Of a stretch of 64,000 nucleotides of DNA, positions 53,126 through 61,752 are shown piece by piece. Source of the stretch: UBA5072 sp963822145 (GTDB lineage: Bacteria > Bacteroidota > Bacteroidia > Bacteroidales > UBA10428); assembly GCA_963822145.1 (NCBI GenBank), contig CAWGGG010000005.1:235631-299630 (forward strand). Reading direction: 5' to 3'. Under the pieces are notes generated by a model, which searched no databases, was not told where the DNA came from, and worked only from the letters and a program-made list of their open reading frames with translations. A program made the translations under genes and the position numbers. Position 1 is the first letter of the stretch; each line of letters starts with the position of its first letter.

Positions 53126-54677
53126 GCAATGCCAGTTTTAGCGCCGGATTTTTGAATTCTTTCAGGCAGGTCCTGGTTTGTTCCAGGAATTTATCCAATA
53201 ATTTCTGAGCCTGATCACCGATACCATATTGATCTATAAACTGCTTGATTTTATTAAAGTCGCTGCTGTAATAGGCTCCCTGAAACAAAACCTGATCTTC
53301 AGCGCCCAGGTATTCCATTAGCAGGGAAAGATATACAGATGATTTGCCCGGACTGATCTCACCGGTGGGACCTGTAAAATCCTGCATATCATCCATGATC
53401 TGATAAGCTACGCCCATATTGAAGCTGAATTTCTGAAGCAGAAGCAAGGTTCCCTGGTCGGCCTCCCCGGCAATAGCGCCTAGTAACAGGGCTACTTTGA
53501 ACGCTGTGGCTGCTTTATAATCAAAAACCGTAAGGGTTTGATCGATTGTGAGGATCTCCCGATTCCTCAGCGCCATTAATTCCATCCCCTGTCCGGTCGC
53601 AAGCAGTCTGTGGCCCTCAGCTGCAGCATGGATACACCTGTGTATGATGCGCGGATCAAGGTTTGTTTCAGTAATCAGCCTGTATCCCTCACCGATCAGC
53701 AAATCGCCTGCATTAATGGCAACCGGAATTCCGTATTTTGAATGAAGTGTTTCCTGTCCGTAACGCACAGGATCATCATCTTCAATGTCGTCATGAATGA
53801 GGGATGCCTTGTGAAAACATTCAATTGCCAATGCCAGACGGGACAGATCGGAGGAGGAGTGCTTTTTGCTGCATGCCTCATACGTCAGGATCGTTAATAA
53901 AGGTCTGATCCTTTTTCCTCCGATGAGCATATAATCCCTGATGAGTTGCTCGGTGCTGTTCGTTGCAACTCCCATCAGAAGGTTCAGCTGTTCCCTGGTA
54001 AAAAAAGCGGACGTTTCGTTTCTCAGGTAATTCAGATTCAGGAGCCGTTGTCCATCATGGTCATTATAGCGGAGCAACGCTTCCTTTACCCACTCCAGAT
54101 CTGTTGTTGTATCCACGCAGCCAGCCTGATGCAGCGGTATGCCGATTCCGGGTACTGCATATTTCGCAACCGAATCATACATTTTTTCCAGCACTTCCAT
54201 ACAACTCACTCCGATTACCGCGTCGGCCTTTCCCTCTTCAATCAGTCTCGACGTGATTGTGGTTCCTTCGGTAACCAGGGTAATATATCCAAGCTTTTCT
54301 GCTGTATGCAATAATCCGGATATGCTGCAGTTATTGCAGGCACTGCATAGCAATCCCAATTCGTCGTGTTCGGCCCGGCAAAGTTTACTGTTACTCATGC
54401 ACTGCGGCAGAAGCAATATTCGCCTGTTAAATGGAACTGAACTTACATAGGGTTGCCAGATGGCATTGCCACAGCAAACCATGATAAAAGCCTTGGATTT
54501 GCCACCCCAGCCGTTGATCAGCATCAGTTCATCAGCATAGTCTGAAAGATCATTATACGAAACGGGGGGAATAATATTTTTCTCCCGGAAGAAAGCTTCC
54601 GCCTTTCTTCGGATGGCCAGTCTCAAGGCACTGTCAGCCGGGACTTCGAGTTGGATTTCTGTTCGGATCATAACCAT
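53088..54677 (-). CDS. DUF116-polyprenyl diphosphate synthase fusion
   Basis: 529 residues. Residues about 30-215 match DUF116: CCGNAIWQPY, LLPQCMSNSKLCRAEHDELG, and the Cys cluster LLCSACNNCSISGLLHTAEKLGY that may hold an Fe-S cluster. Residues about 225-529 are an isoprenyl diphosphate synthase with GGKRIRPLLTILTYEA, first Asp-rich motif HDDIEDDDPVRYG, GDLLIGEGYRLI, and second motif YQIMDDMQDFTG. It would condense isopentenyl diphosphate to a longer prenyl chain; chain length cannot be given. DUF116 has no known function. I am not aware of such a fusion as common. Start may be Met3. Confidence 0.88.
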   Translation of the reverse strand: MVMIRTEIQLEVPADSALRLAIRRKAEAFFREKNIIPPVSYNDLSDYADELMLINGWGGKSKAFIMVCCGNAIWQPYVSSVPFNRRILLLPQCMSNSKLCRAEHDELGLLCSACNNCSISGLLHTAEKLGYITLVTEGTTITSRLIEEGKADAVIGVSCMEVLEKMYDSVAKYAVPGIGIPLHQAGCVDTTTDLEWVKEALLRYNDHDGQRLLNLNYLRNETSAFFTREQLNLLMGVATNSTEQLIRDYMLIGGKRIRPLLTILTYEACSKKHSSSDLSRLALAIECFHKASLIHDDIEDDDPVRYGQETLHSKYGIPVAINAGDLLIGEGYRLITETNLDPRIIHRCIHAAAEGHRLLATGQGMELMALRNREILTIDQTLTVFDYKAATAFKVALLLGAIAGEADQGTLLLLQKFSFNMGVAYQIMDDMQDFTGPTGEISPGKSSVYLSLLMEYLGAEDQVLFQGAYYSSDFNKIKQFIDQYGIGDQAQKLLDKFLEQTRTCLKEFKNPALKLALHEMVGKIFRDYL

Positions 54678-54684
54678 AATTTAA

Positions 54685-55863
54685 TTAACCATAAGCACCC
54701 ATGCCAAAAAAGGCAGTTCTCTTGGCCAGCCGGTAAATCAGGCTTTTTTCGGGAATATTTCCGCAAGAGCCATGACTGGCCACCGGGGGTGCATTGACCA
54801 GTTCTTCCATCATCCCGGGACGGTTTGATGTATTCACTGCGCCATGTTTCCCGGCAAATGCGCTGAGCCATGCCGGATCTTCCATTAATATGCAGCCTTT
54901 CGTCTTATGGAGGATATGCGTTTTGAATTCCCTGAGGAATTCGGATTTTTCATAAAGTATAGCAGGATCCGTACCGTTTACCCTGTCGCGTGAAAGCTGT
55001 ATCACCGGACAAGGTTCCACGAAGCCTGCTGCGTTAATATGATGACTGAGTCCTTCAGCTGCCGGGCAGAACGGTTCGCCATCGGCTCTCCAGTAAGAAT
55101 CGATAAGAACCACTGGCAGACGTTTACGGCCTTCGACCAGGAACCGGCGCAGACGTGTAATTTCATCCGCGCTGAGTGCCAGGTCATAGTTTGGCTTATC
55201 ACCAGCGGGCCGAAAGATATAGTACCAGATATATAAGACACCCCGATCATGCATCATACGGACGAATTCATCGGAAAGGGCCATTTCGATGTTTGATTTG
55301 CACACGCTTATGGCCACGCCTGTGATCAGTCCATGATTTACGGAAGCGTCGATAGCCTGTAATGTACGGTTATAAATATTATGACCGCCACGACGGATGT
55401 CAGCCACCTGTTCATCTCCCTCGAAACTAAAAAGCGGGGTTACATTCGATAACCTGCGCAGGCGTTCCGCAATCTGCGGGGTGAAAAGTGTTCCGTTTGT
55501 GAACAGCTGGAAATAGCAACCGCTGTGCTTTTCAAATATTTCAGTGAGTGGTTTGTAAAGAAGGGGTTCTCCTCCAAGAATTCCAAAGAAGGACGATCCC
55601 ATGCTGATGCTTGTCCTGATGAGCTCATGAATTTTTTCAACCTCCAGGTGATCGGTATGCCCGTTACTGTTTACCCAACATCCCTGGCATCTCAGATTGC
55701 ATTCGTTCGTTACGGAAATAAACTGAAAAGCAGGAAAGGGATTTCCTTTTTTCTTCCGTTTTTTGAACTTACGGAATGCAAGCCAGCCTTTCCATACCAT
55801 ATTTGTCAGAAAGACGCTGCGGCATCGCGCATCAACCTTTATAAAGTTTTTTAACAATGACAT
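54685..55863 (-). CDS. Radical SAM protein
   Basis: 392 residues. The 4Fe-4S site is CNLRCQGC near residue 56, followed by FFGILGGEPLLYKPL and FQLFTNGTLF; VAISVCKSNIEMALSDEFV and further strands complete the partial TIM barrel. The C-terminal part has SYWRADGEPFCPAAEGLSHH and VEPCPVIQ, which may hold a second cluster. The style resembles radical SAM enzymes that act with DUF116 proteins or on lipids such as HpnH. Neighbours are the DUF116-prenyl synthase (7 bp downstream) and a ferredoxin-like protein (4 bp upstream), which could supply electrons. Confidence 0.9.
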   Translation of the reverse strand: MSLLKNFIKVDARCRSVFLTNMVWKGWLAFRKFKKRKKKGNPFPAFQFISVTNECNLRCQGCWVNSNGHTDHLEVEKIHELIRTSISMGSSFFGILGGEPLLYKPLTEIFEKHSGCYFQLFTNGTLFTPQIAERLRRLSNVTPLFSFEGDEQVADIRRGGHNIYNRTLQAIDASVNHGLITGVAISVCKSNIEMALSDEFVRMMHDRGVLYIWYYIFRPAGDKPNYDLALSADEITRLRRFLVEGRKRLPVVLIDSYWRADGEPFCPAAEGLSHHINAAGFVEPCPVIQLSRDRVNGTDPAILYEKSEFLREFKTHILHKTKGCILMEDPAWLSAFAGKHGAVNTSNRPGMMEELVNAPPVASHGSCGNIPEKSLIYRLAKRTAFFGMGAYG

Positions 55864-55867
55864 ATCT

Positions 55868-56665
55868 TCAACTCCCCGTAATTCCCGAAACAGCCTTCTC
55901 TTTTTCTTCCACGGCTTTTCTCATGGCTTCTTCCATAATAATGGACCTGCGTTTTAATTTCCGCCGTTCCAGTGCAACATAAATATCTCCTCCCAGGAGA
56001 TCTGATATGTCCTGCGTTTGCCTGTTCTGCTCTTCAACCTCATCGATCTCTTCCGATCCGCCGATGGCCCCTCCGTGTTTATATTTGGGAAATATCAGCG
56101 CAGTCTGCGGGCAGATTCGTGCGCATGCCGGGCAGTTGTTTTTACAGCCCTGCGGATTGACCACCTGGACCTTGGCCCACGACTTTTCATATACCCCGAA
56201 AAGGCAAAAGTCCGCGCATTGTCCGCATGCCGTACAACGCGTGTAGTCAATCACCGGATACCATGAAGGCCAACCCGAATCCTCAGCAATCTCATTAAAA
56301 ACAGCGGGGCCGGACGATTCAGCGGCGAATGCATCGACCTGCTCCCGGATCTTTGCCTGATCTGTCTCTTCCAAAAGATTGATATGCTTATGATCTCTGG
56401 TGAGGTTGTTAATTTCGGTCTGTTCAATCAGTAGATCCATGGTTCTTCTGTAACAACCGATGATCATATATTCCGTTCCTGCAGTAAACAAATCCTTAAT
56501 GACATTGCTTTTTTTTGCAGCAATTCCGCACAGGTCGTTCAATAGGGTAACACTTGCGCGCGTATCATTTAGGTAGTCTTTTATCGATCCTGTCAGGGAA
56601 GGGTCGATTCTTTCACCGTTGCACCGGCAAAAAAGAATATGCCTGGTATTATTTTTTTCCATCAT
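55868..56665 (-). CDS. Ferredoxin-like protein with N-terminal Cys/HdrA-like region
   Basis: 265 residues. The first 120 residues contain LFCRCNGERI, LNDLCGIAAKK and MIIGCYRRT, resembling the Cys-containing start of heterodisulfide-reductase-type proteins. Residues about 138-195 are a two-cluster ferredoxin (CTACGQCADFC, CKNNCPACARICP). A charged helical tail follows. Cytoplasmic electron carrier by inference. Its start codon shares a base with the stop of the preceding propeller gene (TAATG) and the radical SAM gene is 4 bp away. Confidence 0.85.
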   Translation of the reverse strand: MMEKNNTRHILFCRCNGERIDPSLTGSIKDYLNDTRASVTLLNDLCGIAAKKSNVIKDLFTAGTEYMIIGCYRRTMDLLIEQTEINNLTRDHKHINLLEETDQAKIREQVDAFAAESSGPAVFNEIAEDSGWPSWYPVIDYTRCTACGQCADFCLFGVYEKSWAKVQVVNPQGCKNNCPACARICPQTALIFPKYKHGGAIGGSEEIDEVEEQNRQTQDISDLLGGDIYVALERRKLKRRSIIMEEAMRKAVEEKEKAVSGITGS

Positions 56666-57789
56666 TATTTCTCCGTCAGATTAAATCCAAAAATATGCCC
56701 GTCTTCCGTAGCAATGACCATCAGGTCTTTAATTATAGCAGGTGTACTGGATGATGGGCTTCCCATATCATAAGACCAGGATTGCTTTCCGGTTTTCAAA
56801 TCGAGAACATATATTCTACCGTCGCCTGATGCAACCACGGTTTGATTTCCCGCAATAACCGGTGAACCCGCAATCTTTCCCAGGGTTTTGAACTTCCATA
56901 ACATACGGCCATCGGATTTATTAAAACAATATAATGTTCTGTTTTCCGAACCGACGACCACTTTATCGGATGAAACAGCCGGAGAGCCTACAAAAGAACC
57001 TCCGCCTGTTTGTGACCATATGACCTTTTGGGTGATATAATCCACGCAAAAAAATGCTCCGTCATAATCTCCCAGAAAAGCCTGATTACCTGTCAATGTA
57101 GTAGATGAAGCAATATATGTTCCGCTGTTTATCCGGTGTCTGGCGGTGCCGTTCACAAGGTCCACCACATGGAGCTTACCGTCGCATCCCCCGAAAACCG
57201 TCAAATTGTTTGCAACCGACGGTGTGCAGTTTACATAATTGTCGGTTTCGTATTTCCAGTCAGGTTTTCCGGTTATATCGTCTATACAGTAAAGGAAGTA
57301 ATCATAGCTGCCTATGATGATCTTTTTTTTATTTCCGGTAAATGTAAAATTTGGGGAACCTGAGATCTGGCCTTCTGTCTGATACATCCATCTTTGTTTC
57401 CCGGTTTTTGCATCGAGTGCAAACACCTGTCCCTCATAATTGCCAAAATACACTGAATTGCCATGGAACAATGGAGCCCCTTCGATGGTAAATTTTGATT
57501 TAAATGTCCATACCGGCTTCCCGGCCAGAGAAAGGCAATACAGGGTTCCGTCTTCCGAACCTATGTAAATGCTGTTATTGCCAATGACCGGCGAAGATTT
57601 TGTACCGCTTGCCATTTTTGAAACCCAGGCCACTTTAGGCGCTTTGGAAATTGCGATAGCACTTGTTCCTGTGAGGTTTTGATTACCCCTGTAGATCGGC
57701 CATGAATCCTGGGTGGTTGCAACTACAGGGATAAGCAACAGTAAAATACAGGTTAGTAATCTGAAAATCGATATAGGTATGCTCTTCAT
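56665..57789 (-). CDS. Secreted PQQ-like beta-propeller protein
   Basis: 374 residues with a signal peptide (cleavage near VVATTQ). Seven or eight blades with a very regular motif such as NSIYIGSEDGTLYCLSLAGKPVWTFKS-type sequence, GNYEGQVFALDAKTGKQRWMY, ASGDGRIYVLDLKTGKQSWSYDMG and ATEDGHIFGFNLTEK. It resembles BamB and PQQ-binding dehydrogenase propellers, but no catalytic Asp or Cys pair of methanol dehydrogenases is evident. It overlaps the preceding gene by ATGA and the following by one base, so it belongs to the redox cluster. Confidence 0.87.
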   Translation of the reverse strand: MKSIPISIFRLLTCILLLLIPVVATTQDSWPIYRGNQNLTGTSAIAISKAPKVAWVSKMASGTKSSPVIGNNSIYIGSEDGTLYCLSLAGKPVWTFKSKFTIEGAPLFHGNSVYFGNYEGQVFALDAKTGKQRWMYQTEGQISGSPNFTFTGNKKKIIIGSYDYFLYCIDDITGKPDWKYETDNYVNCTPSVANNLTVFGGCDGKLHVVDLVNGTARHRINSGTYIASSTTLTGNQAFLGDYDGAFFCVDYITQKVIWSQTGGGSFVGSPAVSSDKVVVGSENRTLYCFNKSDGRMLWKFKTLGKIAGSPVIAGNQTVVASGDGRIYVLDLKTGKQSWSYDMGSPSSSTPAIIKDLMVIATEDGHIFGFNLTEK

Positions 57790-59399
57790 GTTGCTTCCTT
57801 TTTGCTATAAATAGCCGCATATTTGTCTCGCAGGGCCAATGCACCTGTCGGGCATGAATTGGCACACAGCACCGCTGTATGTGTTAAACTTTCATTGAAG
57901 TCAGCTCCGGCCGGTGACCTGATAACCACATCAAATCCCCTTCCCTCGAATGCAAGGCCGAACTTTTCGCCATGGCTGGTGCTGATGGCAACACACAATC
58001 CGCATTTTATGCACTTCTCGGGTTCATATACCACAAGATCATGCTGCATTTGTTTTGACATAACCTTGCGTTCACCCACCATATATCTCTTCCGGTCAAT
58101 CTGGTATTCATCCGAAAAAATCCTGAGGCTGCAGCTATCCTGTTTCCTGCAATCGCAGTGCATGCAACGCAGGGCTTCCCTGATGGCTTCATCATTTGCA
58201 AAACCCTCTTTCAGTGGAGTTCCCGGGACAACGCGGTTTGATTTGCTTGCCTCTTTCAGGTATTCCGATATCTCTTCGGGAAATAACTTATCAAACCTTG
58301 AATTGAACATTTTAGCCGGCTTTTCATAGGATGCAGCCTGCAAATAATAATGAACGGCCAATGCCGCTGTTTTTCCCTGTGCCCCTGATCTTACTGCCAT
58401 TTTATGTGGCCGGATTGCACTACCGCAAACAAAAATTCCGGGCACAGAAGCAGACATGTTCTTTTCATTCACTTCAAAGCCTGATTTGGTTTGGGTGGCA
58501 ATCTGGTTCAGGTGGTTGTTGGAACTGATATCTCCGGTAGCAATAACAACAGCATCATAAGTACCTTTGATCCGGTTTTGAAAATATTCTTCGGTGACAA
58601 TTGTATTACAATACAGGTTGGCACCCATGGATTGTATCAGATTCACTTCGTGATCAACAATATCCTTAGGCAATTCATTGTCGGGTATGGTATACCGCAA
58701 GGTGCCTCCCACTTCGGCTGATTTCTCGAATACGTCGCACGCATGACCAAAGCGCAGCAGGTAGTATGCGGCTGCCAGTCCTGCAGGACCGCTTCCTATA
58801 ATGGCTACTCTTTTCCCACTCAAAAAACCATCTTCAGTGCGCTTCTGCGCAACCGCTCCGGCTGCCAGGTCATCACCAGCAGCTGCAGAGAATCTCTTTA
58901 AGGTACAAATAGAAACCGCTTCGTCCACCTGCTTCCTCCGGCAGGCCTTTTCGCAAGGGGCCGGACAAATATACCCCAGAACATAAGGCAAGGCGATATC
59001 TTCTTTTACAACGGTAAGTGCTTCAGTAAACCGGCCTTCTCCGATCAGCCGGTTCATCAGCGGTATATTCATACCGGCGGGACATCCCAGGCTGCAGGGT
59101 GCTTCGCAATCACCAACATGGTCGCTTAAAAGCAGTTCCAAAGCCTGCCGGCGGGCAATCCTTACTTCCTCATCTCCGGCTATGATGTCCATTCCTTCTG
59201 TAACCGTCAGGGAGCATGAGGCAATTATGACCTGCGTTTTATTGTCTTTTACCACACATACCATACACGATGGATGATTTCCGTAACCTTTAAGATGACA
59301 CATCGAAGGGATGTGAATGCCAGCCAGGCGTGCTGCTTCAAGTAGGGTGGTTCCTTCAATAACCTGAATATCGGTATGGTCTATTTTCAGATGGATCAT
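57786..59399 (-). CDS. NuoG/GltD-like Fe-S flavoprotein lacking the NAD(P)H domain
   Basis: 537 residues. A 2Fe-2S domain (residues 1-90) has C34, C45, C48, C62. A GltD-type double-cluster helical domain follows (DCEAPCSLGCPAGMNIP, GYICPAPCEKACRRKQVDEAV). The FAD Rossmann fold is VAIIGSGPAGLAAAYYLLRFGH. After VVIATGDISS the sequence passes within about 40 residues to GIFVCGSAIRPHKMAV, so the second Rossmann domain that binds NADPH in GltD is missing. The C-terminus has further clusters (CIKCGLC, CANSCPTGAL). It probably receives electrons from the NuoE-NuoF fusion encoded 1 bp upstream rather than from NAD(P)H directly. Confidence 0.88.
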   Translation of the reverse strand: MIHLKIDHTDIQVIEGTTLLEAARLAGIHIPSMCHLKGYGNHPSCMVCVVKDNKTQVIIASCSLTVTEGMDIIAGDEEVRIARRQALELLLSDHVGDCEAPCSLGCPAGMNIPLMNRLIGEGRFTEALTVVKEDIALPYVLGYICPAPCEKACRRKQVDEAVSICTLKRFSAAAGDDLAAGAVAQKRTEDGFLSGKRVAIIGSGPAGLAAAYYLLRFGHACDVFEKSAEVGGTLRYTIPDNELPKDIVDHEVNLIQSMGANLYCNTIVTEEYFQNRIKGTYDAVVIATGDISSNNHLNQIATQTKSGFEVNEKNMSASVPGIFVCGSAIRPHKMAVRSGAQGKTAALAVHYYLQAASYEKPAKMFNSRFDKLFPEEISEYLKEASKSNRVVPGTPLKEGFANDEAIREALRCMHCDCRKQDSCSLRIFSDEYQIDRKRYMVGERKVMSKQMQHDLVVYEPEKCIKCGLCVAISTSHGEKFGLAFEGRGFDVVIRSPAGADFNESLTHTAVLCANSCPTGALALRDKYAAIYSKKEAT

Positions 59400-59400
59400 C

Positions 59401-61752
59401 TCATTTGGTAATTACAGCATGAACAGGACATACCTCCCTGCATATATCGCATTTAATACATTTCTCATTATCAACATGATGCAGTTCATAGGGTATAGCT
59501 TCGATAGCGCCTGACGGGCATCGCTGCGCGCATTTGGTACAACCTATACAATCGTCGGTAATAGTATAAGTTATAAGGTCCTTACATTTACCTGTGGGAC
59601 AATGACCGTTGATATGGGCAATATATTCCTCCCTGAAATACCGTATAGTAGTGAGAACCGGATTTGGGGCTGATTTGCCAAGTCCGCACATGCTTCCGGT
59701 TTTGGTACTGTGTGCCAGCTCTTCCAGCAAAGCAATATCGGCTTCGGTTCCTTTTCCTGAACTGATCTTTTCAAGAATCTGCAGCATGCGGGTAGTTCCG
59801 ATCCTGCAGAAGGTACACCGGCCGCATGACTGGTTCTGTGTGAAGGACAGGAAGTATTTTGCAATATCAACCATACAATCGGTGTCGTCGAGTACAATAA
59901 GGCCGCCTGATCCCATCATGGCTCCGGCCTTTTTAAGCGAGGTATAATCAATGGGAATATCGGCCAGGGATGCCGGGATGCAGCCACCCGAGGGGCCGCC
60001 TATCTGAATGGCCTTGAATTGCCGGCCGTTTGGCACACCGCCACCAATATCATCTACGATTTGCCGGATTGTAATACCCATCGGAACCTCGATCAACCCT
60101 CCGCGATTCACCTTGCCTGCCAGCGCAAATACTTTAGTGCCCTTACTGTTGGCCGTGCCTATTTTCTGAAAATTCTCCTCACCATGCCGGATGATCCACG
60201 GTACAAGCGATAAGGTTTCCACATTATTGATCAGCGTTGGTTTCCCCCACAGGCCCTTTTCGGCAGGATATGGAGGACGCATGGTGGGCAACCCGCGCTT
60301 ACCTTCAACAGAGGCTATCAGAGCCGTTTCCTCGCCGCAAACAAATGCGCCTGCGCCTTCAAAAATGCTGATGGTAAAGCTGAAAGAACTTCCCAGGATT
60401 GCTTTACCCAAAATGCCATGCTGGCTGCAAACCTCAATAGCCTCCCGTATCCTTTCCACGGCAAGCGGATATTCGGCCCTTATATAAAAAATACCTTCAG
60501 TCGCACCAGCTGCATAGGCAGCTATCATCATACCCTCAATAATCCTGTAAGGATACGATTCCAGTAACATGCGGTCCATAAAAGCTCCCGGATCGCCTTC
60601 ATCGCCATTGCAAATAATGTATTTCTTATCAGATGCGTGATGATTGACGATCTTCCATTTCGTGGCTGTAGGAAAACCTGCACCACCCCGACCTCTGAGC
60701 CCACTCGCGCTGATTTCGTCAATCACTTCCGATGGCTTCAGATTAAAAAGACATTTGTGAAGTGCCTGAAAGCCACCTTTTAACTTGTATTCATTAAAAT
60801 CTCCGGGTTTCAGTTCCCCTCTGTGCTCAGTGGCAATGCTTAATTGCGGCGACAGAAACTGTGAAAAAAGCGTGTCACTTTTAACCGGATCATAATAGGT
60901 AAGAGATCTTGGAATCTCAGCGTTTACAATAGAGTCAAACACATTGTAAATTCCGGCCTTAGCCTTATCAACTATGTTTACAGGGCTGAAATGATGTTTA
61001 ATTACCTCTCTGACTTCTTCGGGCTTTATTTTTGCATAAACTGCCGGCGCCTCACCGGTTTTGTGAACCTCAAGTATAGGCACCTGGTTGCATATACCCA
61101 CGCATCCTACATGCTTTACTTTAACCTTGATATTATCCTTTCCGAGAGCCTCTTCAAGTGCCGCTTTTACTGCCTGACTGCCGCTGGCCATACAGCATGA
61201 ACCCAGGCCTATCCTCACTTCCCCCTGCAGCGTATTGGACTCAAAAATAACGGGACCGGTATATGCTGTTGCCTTGCCGTGTTTACGATTCAAAAAGTTT
61301 TTCAAAATTTCTTTGGGCTGTTCGATACCCACGTGACCATAGGTTACATCGTCTATTTGAACTACCGGTGCCAGGGTGCAGCAGCCCAGGCAGGCGACTT
61401 TTTCGATGGTGAATAATCCTTCGGCATCTGTATCCTCATTATTGGTGAGGTTAAGCGACCTCCGGAAAGCTTCATAAACCAGCGTGGCTCCTTTAACATG
61501 ACAGGCCGTACCCACACATATTTTGATAATATGTTTACCAACCGGCTTTAAACGGAACATGGTATAAAATGTGGCAATGCCATGGATGGTTGAAGGTTTT
61601 ATAGAAGTAGTCTGATAAATTCTTTCCAGCGCTTCCTCCGGAAGATAGTTAAACGCTTTCTGGACAGCCTGCAATAAAGGAATTACCCTATCAGGTGCTG
61701 ATCCGGTAAGTTCAATGATCCGGTCTGTTTTATTTATAATCTCGTCCTTCAT
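59401..61752 (-). CDS. NuoE-NuoF fusion, NADH-binding module with ferredoxin domains
   Basis: 783 residues from the ATG at 61752, which overlaps the preceding stop as ATGA; an in-frame ATG at 61764 adds 4 residues. Order: NuoE thioredoxin-like 2Fe-2S domain (about 1-155; CVGTACHVKGA and CLGCC), a second thioredoxin-like 2Fe-2S domain (GLGSCCMASGS, HVGCVGICNQVP), and NuoF (about 320-690) with the FMN/NADH site SGLRGRGGAGFPTATKW, CNGDEGDPGAFMDR and 4Fe-4S site SCGRCTFCRIG. A C-terminal two-cluster ferredoxin (CIGCTKCAQRCP, CIKCDICREVCP) ends the protein. Such modules take electrons from NADH in bifurcating hydrogenases and related complexes. No hydrogenase subunit is seen here. Confidence 0.93.
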   Translation of the reverse strand: MKDEIINKTDRIIELTGSAPDRVIPLLQAVQKAFNYLPEEALERIYQTTSIKPSTIHGIATFYTMFRLKPVGKHIIKICVGTACHVKGATLVYEAFRRSLNLTNNEDTDAEGLFTIEKVACLGCCTLAPVVQIDDVTYGHVGIEQPKEILKNFLNRKHGKATAYTGPVIFESNTLQGEVRIGLGSCCMASGSQAVKAALEEALGKDNIKVKVKHVGCVGICNQVPILEVHKTGEAPAVYAKIKPEEVREVIKHHFSPVNIVDKAKAGIYNVFDSIVNAEIPRSLTYYDPVKSDTLFSQFLSPQLSIATEHRGELKPGDFNEYKLKGGFQALHKCLFNLKPSEVIDEISASGLRGRGGAGFPTATKWKIVNHHASDKKYIICNGDEGDPGAFMDRMLLESYPYRIIEGMMIAAYAAGATEGIFYIRAEYPLAVERIREAIEVCSQHGILGKAILGSSFSFTISIFEGAGAFVCGEETALIASVEGKRGLPTMRPPYPAEKGLWGKPTLINNVETLSLVPWIIRHGEENFQKIGTANSKGTKVFALAGKVNRGGLIEVPMGITIRQIVDDIGGGVPNGRQFKAIQIGGPSGGCIPASLADIPIDYTSLKKAGAMMGSGGLIVLDDTDCMVDIAKYFLSFTQNQSCGRCTFCRIGTTRMLQILEKISSGKGTEADIALLEELAHSTKTGSMCGLGKSAPNPVLTTIRYFREEYIAHINGHCPTGKCKDLITYTITDDCIGCTKCAQRCPSGAIEAIPYELHHVDNEKCIKCDICREVCPVHAVITK

